In this document: one piece after another, positions 16,821 to 24,601 of the stretch
Numbering within the stretch: position 1 is the stretch's first letter
Layout of the letters: every line of letters begins with the position of its first letter
Assembly (NCBI RefSeq): GCF_014842025.1
Contig: NZ_JACYUY010000008.1
Coordinates: 163,099 to 227,098 of the forward strand
Source: Massilia sp. CFBP 13721
GTDB lineage: Bacteria; Pseudomonadota; Gammaproteobacteria; Burkholderiales; Burkholderiaceae_D
Reading direction: 5' to 3'
Length of the DNA stretch: 64,000 nucleotides
Notes under the pieces: generated by a model
What the model saw: only the letters and a program-made list of their open reading frames with translations
Databases searched by the model: none
What the model was told of the DNA's origin: nothing
Program-made: the position numbers and the translations under genes

Positions 16821-19484
16821 TTGAAGATTTTTGTTCCCCGCGTCATGGCCTTCGCCATCGCCTCCGCACTTGCCTTCTCCGCCGTCCACGCCGCACCCGC
16901 CGCCAAAGCCTCTGCCTCGACCCCACGCGCCGAAAATGCCTTCCTGTCGCAAGAAGACGCCGCTGCCCGTTCGGCGCGCGTGTCGAACGTCGACTATGCG
17001 CTCGAATTCACGCTGACCGGCCAGCCGACCTTCAGCGGCGTCACCACCGCCACGTTTGATCTGACCGACAACGCCCAGCCGTTGACGATCGACCTCGACA
17101 AGGCGACCGTGAAATCGGTCAGCGTCAACGGCAAGAAGGTCGAGACCAAGTACAACAACTGGTTCGTGACGATTGCCGCCGCCGACCTGGCCAAGGGCCG
17201 CAACACTGTCGTGATCGCCTACGAGCGCCTGCACAGCACGAACGGCGAAGGCTTGCACCGCATGGTCGATCCGGTCGATGGCCGGGTCTACACCTACTCC
17301 CACTTCGAACCGGCCGCTGCGCACCAGATGTTCGCCGTCTTCGACCAGCCCGACCTGAAGGCGACCTACCAGGTCACGGCCACTGCGCCGGCCGACTGGC
17401 ATGTGGTGTCGACCACGCGCGAGACGCGCATTGAAGAGGCTGGAACGGCTAAACGCTGGATCTTCCCGAAATCGAAAAAGCTGAGCCCGTACAATTTCTC
17501 GCTGCACGCCGGCCCCTACAAAGTGTGGGAAGACAAGAGCGGCAAGTACCCGATGCGCCTGTTTGCGCGCCAGTCGGTCGCCGCCCAGGTGACGCCGGAA
17601 GACTGGTTCCGCTACACCAAAGACGGCCTGGCCTTTTTCGACAATTACTTCGGCATCCCTTACCAGTTCGAGAAGTATGACCAGCTGCTGGTCCCCGACT
17701 TCCTGTACGGCGCGATGGAAAACGCCGGCGCGATCACCTTTGCCGAAGGCGGCTTCCTGCACAAGGCGAAGATGACCGACGCCCAGCGCCAGTCGCTGGC
17801 GTCCGTCATCATGCACGAGATGGCGCACCAGTGGTTCGGCGACCTGGTCACCATGCAGTGGTGGAACGGCCTGTGGCTGAACGAAAGCTTCGCTTCCTTC
17901 ATGGGCACGCTGGCCACGGCCGAAGCGACCGAGTTCAAGGACGCCTGGCAGCATTTCTATTCGACCGGCAAGCAGGCGGCCTACGTGCAGGACCAGAAGT
18001 CGAATACGCACCCGATCGAGGTGCCGGTGCCGTCGACCGCGAACGCCTTCGACAACATCGATGCGATCACCTATTCGAAAGGCGCCTCGACCCTGATCCA
18101 GCTGCGCCACCTGCTGGGCGCGGAAGTCTTCCGCAAGGGCGTGCACAATTACCTGACCAAATACTCCTACCAGAACGCCAGGCTCGACGATTTCATCGGC
18201 AGCCTGGGCGAAGCGGCCGGGCGCGACCTGTCGGGCTGGACCAAGCAGTGGCTGTACGAGCCAGGCGTGAACACGATCGCGGCCAACTTTACCTGCAGCA
18301 GCGGCAAGATCAAGTCGTTTGCCTTGCAGCAGACGGCGCCGAGCAAGGCCTTGCCGACGCTGCGCGAACAGCGCGTGCAGGTTGCCACCTTCAAGGTCGA
18401 GGGCGGCAAGTTCACGCAACTGCAGAACGTGCCGGTAACCTATGCCGGCGCCAATACCCGCGTGCCGGCCCTGGTCGGCAGCGCCTGCCCGGACATGGTG
18501 TACCCGAACTACCAGGACTGGGGCTTCGTGAAGGTGCAGCTCGACAAGCGCTCGTTCGAGACCGCGCGCGCCAGCCTGGCGGGCGTCGAAGACCCGCTGC
18601 TGCGCACGATGCTGTGGCAGAGCCTGTGGGATGGCGTGCGTGACGGCAAGCTGCCGCTGAACGAATTCATCAAGACCGCGCTGGCGAATGCGCCGCTGGA
18701 AAAGGATTACACCCTGCTCGGCGACGTGCTCGGCAAGGTCGGCATGGCCAAGTACTATCTCGATGCGATGGGCCTGCATTCTGGCTGGGCGCAGCAGACC
18801 CGTGCCGACCTGGAAACCATGGCATGGAACGGCGTGCTTGCGAACAAAGGCAACGACAACTTCCAGCGTCGCTGGTTCACGACCTACATCGGGCTGGCCA
18901 GCACGCCGGCGGCGCTCGAGCGCCTGGCGGGCATGCTGGGCGGCACGGTCAAGGTGGAGGGCCTGGACCTCAACCAGGACCTGCGCTGGACCATCGTCGC
19001 CCGCCTGAACCGCTACGACCACGCCGGCGCCGCCGCGCTGGTCGAGCAGGAAGCGCAGCGCGACAAGTCGGACAGCGGCCAAGCCGCGGCGCTCGCCGCC
19101 ACCGTGGTGCGTCCTGATCCGCAGGTCAAGGCCGAATGGCTGGCAACGGTCGAAAACCTGAAGACCGAGCTGCCGTTCTCGAAGATCCGCACGGCGATGG
19201 GCAGCCTGTATCCGGCCGAGCAGAACGCGCTGGCCGAACAGACGGCGGCCGCGCGCCTGGCCAAGCTGCCGGCGATCGACAAGGCGGCCGGCCCGGTCTA
19301 CATGCGCAGCTATGCCAACACCTTGATTCCTGCCAGCTGCACGCCGGCCAGCGTCAAGCGCCTGACCCAGGCCGCGGACAGCATGAAGGACCTGTCGGCC
19401 GGCACCCGCCGCTCGCTGCTCGACGTCCAGCAGGAAGACCAGCGCTGCGTGACGATCAAGCAGGCCATGACGGCGCCGAAGTAA
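16821..19484 (+). CDS. Secreted M1-family aminopeptidase
   Basis: An 887-residue zinc metallopeptidase with a signal peptide (MKIFVPRVMAFAIASALAFSAVHA). The exopeptidase motif GAMEN is at residues 297-301. The zinc motif HEMAH spans 332-336 with the third ligand Glu355 (NESFASF) at the correct 18-residue spacing. The C-terminal helical superhelix of aminopeptidase N follows. It removes N-terminal residues from peptides, here in the periplasm or outside the cell, unlike cytoplasmic E. coli PepN, and so probably feeds on external peptides. It is separated by only three bases from the TonB-like gene at 19488 and is very likely cotranscribed with it. Confidence 0.93.
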   Translation: MKIFVPRVMAFAIASALAFSAVHAAPAAKASASTPRAENAFLSQEDAAARSARVSNVDYALEFTLTGQPTFSGVTTATFDLTDNAQPLTIDLDKATVKSVSVNGKKVETKYNNWFVTIAAADLAKGRNTVVIAYERLHSTNGEGLHRMVDPVDGRVYTYSHFEPAAAHQMFAVFDQPDLKATYQVTATAPADWHVVSTTRETRIEEAGTAKRWIFPKSKKLSPYNFSLHAGPYKVWEDKSGKYPMRLFARQSVAAQVTPEDWFRYTKDGLAFFDNYFGIPYQFEKYDQLLVPDFLYGAMENAGAITFAEGGFLHKAKMTDAQRQSLASVIMHEMAHQWFGDLVTMQWWNGLWLNESFASFMGTLATAEATEFKDAWQHFYSTGKQAAYVQDQKSNTHPIEVPVPSTANAFDNIDAITYSKGASTLIQLRHLLGAEVFRKGVHNYLTKYSYQNARLDDFIGSLGEAAGRDLSGWTKQWLYEPGVNTIAANFTCSSGKIKSFALQQTAPSKALPTLREQRVQVATFKVEGGKFTQLQNVPVTYAGANTRVPALVGSACPDMVYPNYQDWGFVKVQLDKRSFETARASLAGVEDPLLRTMLWQSLWDGVRDGKLPLNEFIKTALANAPLEKDYTLLGDVLGKVGMAKYYLDAMGLHSGWAQQTRADLETMAWNGVLANKGNDNFQRRWFTTYIGLASTPAALERLAGMLGGTVKVEGLDLNQDLRWTIVARLNRYDHAGAAALVEQEAQRDKSDSGQAAALAATVVRPDPQVKAEWLATVENLKTELPFSKIRTAMGSLYPAEQNALAEQTAAARLAKLPAIDKAAGPVYMRSYANTLIPASCTPASVKRLTQAADSMKDLSAGTRRSLLDVQQEDQRCVTIKQAMTAPK

Positions 19485-19487
19485 ACG

Positions 19488-20183
19488 TTGGCGTACGCCA
19501 TCGTGCCAGGCTATGCGGCGTCCCGCTCGTGGACGCCGCTGGTCCTGACGGTCGGGCTGCACCTGCTGCTGGTGCTGGCCTGGCTCACCGGCGTGCAAGG
19601 CCCGGCGCTCCAGCCAACGCCGGCCGAGCGTACCTCGACCCTGGTGCTGGTGCAGCCGCTGGCCCGGCCCCGGCCGGCGCCAGCCGAACCGCCTCAGATT
19701 CCCAAACCGCGCACGCGCAGCCCGGCAGCGATGTCGGTTCCTGTGCTCGTCTCGCCTGCGCCTGTCGTTCCATCCTCCCCTGCCCCCGCACCGGCGGACG
19801 CGCCGCAAGCCGACCCGGCCCCCGATTCGCCCTCCGCAGCGGCGCTGCCCGGCGAGCTGCTCGCCACGTCGAAGGCGATGGCAGGCAAGGTCGACCGTGA
19901 ATTGCGCAACGGATCCAGCCCGATCACGGCCGAACCCGAGCGCAAATGGGAACGCTTTGCCGAAGCCTTTGCCGCCGCGCGCAAGGGCGCTCCGCCCGGC
20001 GTCACCCTCGAGAGCTACACCGAGCCGGACGGCGTGATCATTTACCGCAAGACGGTGGCCGGCAAGACCAGGTGCTACCGCAGCGGCAGCGTCGGCGGCC
20101 TGACCACGCAATTCGGCAATGCCGACCTCCACGGCGGCGGCAACACGACCTGCCCCACGAGCGTCAGTTGGTCCCGCCACTGA
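19488..20183 (+). CDS. TonB-like N-terminal anchor protein, Pro-rich, unknown C-domain
   Basis: A 231-residue protein starting at TTG 19488, three bases after the aminopeptidase stop. One membrane helix (PLVLTVGLHLLLVLAWLTGV) is followed by a Pro/Ala-rich periplasmic spacer (about residues 38-115), the architecture of TonB and TolA proteins. The C-terminal part (DGVIIYRKTVAGKTRCYRSGSV...TTCPTSVSW) has two Cys residues and is not a recognisable TonB domain, so energy transduction is not established. A role as a periplasm-spanning anchor linked to the peptidase is inference. Weak start-codon evidence lowers confidence in the exact N-terminus. Confidence 0.65.
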   Translation: MAYAIVPGYAASRSWTPLVLTVGLHLLLVLAWLTGVQGPALQPTPAERTSTLVLVQPLARPRPAPAEPPQIPKPRTRSPAAMSVPVLVSPAPVVPSSPAPAPADAPQADPAPDSPSAAALPGELLATSKAMAGKVDRELRNGSSPITAEPERKWERFAEAFAAARKGAPPGVTLESYTEPDGVIIYRKTVAGKTRCYRSGSVGGLTTQFGNADLHGGGNTTCPTSVSWSRH

Positions 20184-20198
20184 TTTTTCGTCAGGCAC

Positions 20199-20546
20199 TC
20201 AACCTCCTTTCGTTACAGGTTTACCGCCCGTGCCCGGCACGCACAGCTCGGCCAGGCGGCGCCAGGAACCGTCGGCAAAGCACTCGCCTGGCGGCGGCGC
20301 GCGTTCGAACAGCTGGCCCAGGCCCTGCGGCGACACGTCGTTCACTTTCACTTCCCGATCGATCGGCAGACACACCGCGTCGTGCCAGGCGGCGGCATAG
20401 GTGCGCGGCGTCGGCAGCGGTCCGCGCAGGCGGGTGGCGGCCGCCTCGCATTCGGCGCGCGTGAGGTAGGCGCCGCGCAGGCTGCTGCCCTCGAGCGTCA
20501 CCTCGAGATGCTGCTGCAGGTACAAAAGCAGGACGATCGTGAACAC
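20199..20546 (-). CDS. Small hypothetical protein, Cys-containing
   Basis: A 115-residue protein. The GTG at 20546 is preceded eight bases upstream by GGAGG, which decides the start over longer alternatives. The N-terminus (FTIVLLLYLQQHLEV) is hydrophobic enough for a short signal/anchor. The rest carries three Cys residues (RAECEAAA, HDAVCLPID, PGECFADGSW, LCVPGTG gives a fourth), suggestive of periplasmic disulfides. No family is recognised. It is convergent with the TonB-like gene, 15 bases apart, and divergent from the thioesterase gene. Confidence 0.55.
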   Translation of the reverse strand: MFTIVLLLYLQQHLEVTLEGSSLRGAYLTRAECEAAATRLRGPLPTPRTYAAAWHDAVCLPIDREVKVNDVSPQGLGQLFERAPPPGECFADGSWRRLAELCVPGTGGKPVTKGG

Positions 20547-20613
20547 TGAGTCCTCCACTTGCTGTCTGTCGGTTGGAGTCGTGTTCCAGGGGCGCGGTTC
20601 GGCGCGCACGGCT

Positions 20614-20652
20614 GACCTGGATCAGGTCGGAGCAGCACACTCCGGGTCACCC
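20614..20652. other. Cluster of adjacent short hairpins (possible structured leader)
   Basis: Three hairpins abut: GACCTG-GAT-CAGGTC (20614-20628), CGGAG...CTCCG (20628-20644) and GGGTCACCC (20644-20652). They sit between divergent genes and could belong to either leader. It does not match TPP aptamer or SRP RNA signatures that I know. Confidence 0.35.
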
Positions 20653-20730
20653 AGGGCTGGTCGGCAGCGCGACGGCCGAGCGGCTAGAATGGGCGCTTTG
20701 GCGGCGCCACAAAGCCGCTTCGACCGAGGA

Positions 20731-21174
20731 ATGACTTTGACCTGGGATTATCCGCAACCCTTCCTGCTGTCCCTGGCGCCCGGCGCCGCGGACATCGATG
20801 GCCTGAACCACACCAATAATGCGGTCTACGTGCGCTGGTGCGAGCAGGCCGGCTGGGCGCACTCCGAGGCGCTGGGCCTGGGCATCGACGATTACCGGCG
20901 CCTCGACCGGGCGATGGCGATCCGGCGCGCCGAATACGATTACATCCTGCCGACGCTGCTGGGCGAGGCGCTGACGCTGGCTACCTGGCTGGTCGGCGGC
21001 GACGGCAAGCTGTCGATGGAACGGCGCTTCCAGCTGGTGCGCGAGGGCGATGGCGCGACCGTGCTGCGCGGGCGCTGGGAACTGGTCTGCATCGACATCG
21101 GCGGCGGCCGGCCGCGCCGCATGCCGCCCGAATTCCTGGACGCCTACATGCCGCAGGTGGTGAAAAGCGCCTGA
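20731..21174 (+). CDS. Acyl-CoA thioesterase (hotdog fold, 4HBT/YbgC-FadM type)
   Basis: A 147-residue single-hotdog thioesterase. The active-site block GAADIDGLNHTNNAVYVRWCEQAGWAH contains the D-x-x-x-H-x-N-N pattern in which the Asp activates water, and the central helix follows directly. Later strands (AMAIRRAEYDYILPTLLGEALTL) match the tetrameric FadM/YbgC class that hydrolyses medium or long acyl-CoAs. I take the ATG at 20731 (MTLTWDYPQPF) with AGGA just upstream; an upstream in-frame extension would be low-quality sequence. It is preceded by the hairpin cluster at 20614-20652. Confidence 0.88.
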   Translation: MTLTWDYPQPFLLSLAPGAADIDGLNHTNNAVYVRWCEQAGWAHSEALGLGIDDYRRLDRAMAIRRAEYDYILPTLLGEALTLATWLVGGDGKLSMERRFQLVREGDGATVLRGRWELVCIDIGGGRPRRMPPEFLDAYMPQVVKSA

Positions 21175-21314
21175 ACCCACCCGGGCGGTACGCTATGCAT
21201 GGGTTAGCTTGAGACACCTTGCGCCTGCTCAAAGGCAAACTTGAGCAAACCGCGCCGGGGGGCGTTCGCGCCGGGGGACACTGCATTGGTGTCCGCCGTC
21301 CACGAGGTTTTGCC

Positions 21315-22538
21315 ATGCCCGGTCCAGCCAATCGTCCCGCCAATCCCTCCCTCGCGGTATTGTTCTGCGCCATCCTGCTCGGGCTCGACGGCTGCCGCCT
21401 GAGCGAAGGTTCGTCCGAACAGCTGGTCGTCCCCGAAGTCGTGCGCACCAACCTGTTCGTCGCGCCCAACGGCTCGGACGCCAATCCGGGCACCCAGTCC
21501 GAGCCCTTCCGCACGATCGCGCGCGCGGCCCAGGTCGTGACCGCCGGTACCACCGTGTACGTGGCGCCGGGCCAGTACACGGGCGGCTTTCGCACCAGCG
21601 TCAGCGGCACCGCCGAGGCGCGCATCATCTTCGTGTCGTCCGAACGCTGGGGCGCGAAAATCGTCCCGCCGCTCGACTCGCGCACCAGCAGCGCCTGGGA
21701 CAACCGCGGCAACTACGTCGACATCGTCGGCTTCGACGTCGACGGCTTCCAGTACCAGAGCGGCACCAAGTGGCTCAGCGGCATCTACAACGGCGGTTCG
21801 TACAACGGTATCCGCCACAACCACGTGCACCACATCGGCCTCGACGTGCCTTGCGAGGCGGCCGGCGGCGCCGGCATCGGCGTGGACAGTTATTACAAGG
21901 GCAAGCACGGCGAAGTCATCGGCAACAACGTGCACGACATCGGCCCGCCCGAGTGCCGCTTCCACCACGGCATCTACGTCAGTACCCAGGCGCGCGTGCG
22001 CAGCAACGTGATCTACCGGATTTCCGGCGCCGGCATCCACTTGTGGCACGACGCCCAGCGGGTCGACATCACCGGCAACACGATCTCCACCTCCGGTTCC
22101 GGCATCGTCGTCGGCGGCGGCGATTTCTACTATTCGAAGGGGCCGAACGACAATACGGTCGTGGCCAACAACATCGTCTTCGACAACAAGCACGGCATCC
22201 TCGAACAGGGCGCCACCGGCAAGAACAACCGCTACGTGCACAACCTGGTGTTCCAGAACAGCGCCGCCGACTGGCGCCTGGCGCCGGGACGCGAGCACGT
22301 GGGCACCGTCGCGGCCGAACCGGCCTTCATCGAGTACAGCCGCACCGGTACGCCCGATTTCCGCCTCAGCAGCCGGTCGCCGGCGATCGCGCGCGGCGCC
22401 GTCATCGAGGCCCCGGAACCCGATTTCGAAGGCAAGCAGCGCAGCGTCTCCACCGGCTTCGATATCGGCGCCTTCCAGCACGAGCAGCTGCCCGACTCCG
22501 AACTGTCGCGCAACGAGGATCCCGACGCGGTGCGCTGA
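21315..22538 (+). CDS. Right-handed parallel beta-helix protein, probable lipoprotein
   Basis: A 407-residue protein. The N-terminus has a hydrophobic stretch ending in LLGLDGC, a plausible though imperfect lipobox (Asp at -2). DUF1565-like opening strands (NLFVAPNGSDANPGTQSEPFRTIARAAQ) follow, then many beta-helix coils with Asn ladders (YNGIRHNHVHHIGL, GEVIGNNVHDIG, RVDITGNTIST, NTVVANNIVFDN). This fold is used by polysaccharide lyases of family PL9-like type and by carbohydrate epimerases; catalytic residues cannot be assigned. If lipidated, it would sit at the outer membrane and act on surface or plant polysaccharide. The chosen ATG 21315 gives a normal export signal. Confidence 0.82.
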   Translation: MPGPANRPANPSLAVLFCAILLGLDGCRLSEGSSEQLVVPEVVRTNLFVAPNGSDANPGTQSEPFRTIARAAQVVTAGTTVYVAPGQYTGGFRTSVSGTAEARIIFVSSERWGAKIVPPLDSRTSSAWDNRGNYVDIVGFDVDGFQYQSGTKWLSGIYNGGSYNGIRHNHVHHIGLDVPCEAAGGAGIGVDSYYKGKHGEVIGNNVHDIGPPECRFHHGIYVSTQARVRSNVIYRISGAGIHLWHDAQRVDITGNTISTSGSGIVVGGGDFYYSKGPNDNTVVANNIVFDNKHGILEQGATGKNNRYVHNLVFQNSAADWRLAPGREHVGTVAAEPAFIEYSRTGTPDFRLSSRSPAIARGAVIEAPEPDFEGKQRSVSTGFDIGAFQHEQLPDSELSRNEDPDAVR

Positions 22539-22549
22539 CGCTTTCACAC

Positions 22550-22601
22550 ACCTGCTTCAAAAACCTGCTCCACAAACCTGCCTCGCAAACCTGCGCCGCA
22601 G
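22550..22601 (+). repeat. Four tandem 13-bp repeats (ACCTGC...)
   Basis: ACCTGCTTCAAAA, ACCTGCTCCACAA, ACCTGCCTCGCAA and ACCTGCGCCGCAG follow one another with no spacing, directly after the beta-helix gene and before the arsC stop. They look like degenerating direct repeats and could be protein-binding iterons or slippage products. Confidence 0.75.
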
Positions 22602-22620
22602 TGTCCCGCACTGACGTCCG

Positions 22621-22968
22621 TTACAGGATTTCCCGCACCTTCTCCGGCGGCCGGCACAGGCGCACGCCCTTCGGCGTCACCACGAAGGGCCGGTTCATCA
22701 ACCGTGGGTGCGCCAGCATCGCATCGACCAGGGCGTCTTCGCTCGTGCCCTCGGCATCGAGCCCGAGTTCCGTGTACAGGCTTTCCTTGGTGCGCATCGC
22801 CGCGCGGGCGGACAAGCCGGCGGCGGCCAGCATGCGTACCAGTTCATCGCGCGCGGGCGGCGTCGCCAGGTAGTCGACGACGTGCGGCTCGAAGCCGGCG
22901 GCACGGATCGCGGCCAGTGCGCCGCGCGAATTGCTGCACTGCGGATTGTGGTAAATCGTAATGTCCAT
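22621..22968 (-). CDS. arsC: Arsenate reductase, glutaredoxin-linked (ArsC/Spx-fold)
   Basis: A 115-residue ArsC. The catalytic Cys lies in IYHNPQCSNSRGAL, and the anion-binding Arg residues are in the usual places (SARAAMRTKESLY and LMNRPFVVTPKGVRLCRPPEKV). The glutaredoxin-coupled enzyme reduces arsenate to arsenite. No ars operon genes (arsB, acr3, arsR) are adjacent, so this is probably the orphan YffB/ArsC-like paralogue common in betaproteobacteria, for which arsenate may not be the main substrate. The ATG at 22968 begins MDITIYHNP, the standard start. Confidence 0.9.
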   Translation of the reverse strand: MDITIYHNPQCSNSRGALAAIRAAGFEPHVVDYLATPPARDELVRMLAAAGLSARAAMRTKESLYTELGLDAEGTSEDALVDAMLAHPRLMNRPFVVTPKGVRLCRPPEKVREIL

Positions 22969-23165
22969 GATGATCAAACTGACAAAGAGGCGGCCATGAT
23001 ACGGCCCGCCCCCGCACCGGACCAGCTTTTTTGCTTGTCGCTCTCGGCCTTGCCCTATAAAATCCCCCGCTCGTTTTCCGCAAGGTAATTTCCCATTCAC
23101 GCGAACGCCTTGCGCGCCACAACACAGGACAAGATCGCCGCTTTCCAGCGCGGCACGACGGAGAA

Positions 23166-23795
23166 ATGATGAGCGACACCCTGATGCATCCAGCCGCCCT
23201 GCCCACCTGGCGCCAGCGCACCGCGCTGCGCCTCCTGAACCTGTTCGGCTGGAAGCTGCGCTATCGGCCCCTGCCCGGCCCGCACGGCATCGCCGTCGTC
23301 TATCCGCACACCTCGAACTGGGATTTCCCGATCGGGCTGCTAAGCAAGTGGGCGCTCGGCCTGCCGTTCCGCTGGCTGGCCAAGGACTCGCTGTTCCGCG
23401 GTCCGTTCGGCCCGCTGATGCGCTACTGGGGCGGGATCCCGGTCGACCGCCGCGCGCCGATGGGCGCGACGCGCCTGCTGGCAGACAACATGCTGGCCGA
23501 AGAGTGGTGCTGGGTCGGCATCACGCCGGAAGGCACGCGCAGCTACCGTCCGCACTGGAAGAGCGGCTTCTACCACCTGGCGATGGCGGCCAAGGTGCCG
23601 CTGGTGCTGGTCTATATCGATTATGGCAAGAAGGAACTGGGCCTGGTCGATTCCATCCACCTGAGCGGCGACCAGGATGCCGACATGGCAGCGATCGCCG
23701 CCGTCTACCAGGAGCGCCAGGCGCTCAACCCGCAGGATGCGGCGCCGATCAAGCTGGCGCCGCCGCATATCGGGCCGGATCGGCGCAAGGGCTGA
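23166..23795 (+). CDS. PlsC-like 1-acyl-glycerol-3-phosphate acyltransferase family protein
   Basis: A 209-residue acyltransferase. The H-x4-D catalytic motif appears as HTSNWDF, with the downstream substrate-binding ITPEGTRSYRPHWKSGFYHLA replacing the classical FPEGTRS. This HTSNWD/TPEGTR pairing marks a short PlsC-like subfamily distinct from the main lysophosphatidate acyltransferase. It lacks clear transmembrane helices apart from a hydrophobic N-terminal segment. The acyl acceptor is unknown; a lysophospholipid or ornithine-lipid role is plausible. GGAG precedes tandem ATG codons (23166 and 23169), and either could be used. Confidence 0.85.
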   Translation: MMSDTLMHPAALPTWRQRTALRLLNLFGWKLRYRPLPGPHGIAVVYPHTSNWDFPIGLLSKWALGLPFRWLAKDSLFRGPFGPLMRYWGGIPVDRRAPMGATRLLADNMLAEEWCWVGITPEGTRSYRPHWKSGFYHLAMAAKVPLVLVYIDYGKKELGLVDSIHLSGDQDADMAAIAAVYQERQALNPQDAAPIKLAPPHIGPDRRKG

Positions 23796-23824
23796 TCGTC
23801 CCGACGCGTTTATGCCTGAATAAA

Positions 23825-23912
23825 CGCGTGGACGGCAGAGCCGTCCACCCTACGGCTGATTGTAGGGTGAACCGGGCCACGAGAGGCGGGTTCCCCCTCC
23901 ACGCGTCAACCC
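23825..23912. repeat. GTAGGGTGG-family repeat, two opposed half-elements
   Basis: CGCGTGGACGGCAGAGCCGTCCACCCTACGG-type sequence (23825-23855) is followed by GTAGGGTGAACCGGG...CCTCCACGCG (23862-23909), back to back. It fills the gap between convergent genes. Confidence 0.75.
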
Positions 23913-23916
23913 GTGC

Positions 23917-24462
23917 TCACACCTGCCGCGCCTCCTTCCGCTCGCGCACGAACAGCGTCTTGTACCAGATCGCGGTGGCGCGCCAGGCGCCGTTCGGGGT
24001 GGCGCAATATTCGGGCAATTCTCCTACCCGCGTATAGCCGAGCCGGGCATACAGCGCTTCGGCGTCCGAGCCGGCCTCGGTATCGAGGAACAGCAGGCCG
24101 CGGCGCAGCGCCAGCGCCTGCATCTCGGCCGCCGCCATCAGCGCGGTGGCGGCGCCGCCGCGGCGCGCGCCGCTGTGCACCAGCAGCTTTTGCACCTCGG
24201 CGCGGTTGCCGCCGTTGGGCTTCATGCACAGGTCGAGCTGCACCGTCCCCACCAGCACGTGGTCGCGCCAGGCAGCCAGCAGGATGCGCGAACCGCCCGC
24301 GACCGCCTCGGTCACGTCGCCCCAGTAGGCGTCGACCACCGCCTGGGCCAGCGGCATGACGAAGCCGACCGAGGCGCCATGCGCCACCGCGTCCTGCAAC
24401 AGCGCGCGCAGTTGCGGCGCGTGCGCCCTGGCGCCGGCCGCATCCAGCATTCTTACCTGCAT
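23917..24462 (-). CDS. GNAT-family N-acetyltransferase
   Basis: A 181-residue GNAT protein. The acetyl-CoA pyrophosphate loop is in VQKLLVHSGARRGGAATALMAAAE (the R/Q-x-x-G-x-G/A pattern), preceded by the beta4 strand VLVGTVQLDLCM and followed by LLFLDTEAGSDAEALYARLGYTRVG. The acceptor cannot be predicted; many relatives act on small amines or protein N-termini. The start is set by a strong GGGAGGAG ribosome site upstream of the ATG at 24462, which excludes a longer in-frame reading. It lies downstream of the SulP gene on the same strand but 139 bases away. Confidence 0.88.
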   Translation of the reverse strand: MQVRMLDAAGARAHAPQLRALLQDAVAHGASVGFVMPLAQAVVDAYWGDVTEAVAGGSRILLAAWRDHVLVGTVQLDLCMKPNGGNRAEVQKLLVHSGARRGGAATALMAAAEMQALALRRGLLFLDTEAGSDAEALYARLGYTRVGELPEYCATPNGAWRATAIWYKTLFVRERKEARQV

Positions 24463-24601
24463 GTCGTCTCCTCCCTGTCGATACGCGAGAGTGTGCAGGA
24501 TTCGTGCCCGCCTTCCAAGCCGGATGGGCGCCACACCTGCACTATGCCGGTGCAGAACGTGCCATCGTGCACCGGAAACGACATCCGCAGCGAGCGCCAG
24601 C

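Noticed and set aside
20600..20660. SRP (4.5S) RNA gene
   Set aside because: The TCAGGTC and GCAGC words recall the conserved loop of SRP RNA, but the GGAA tetraloop and the asymmetric loop (GGAAGGNAGCAGCC) are missing and no terminator follows.
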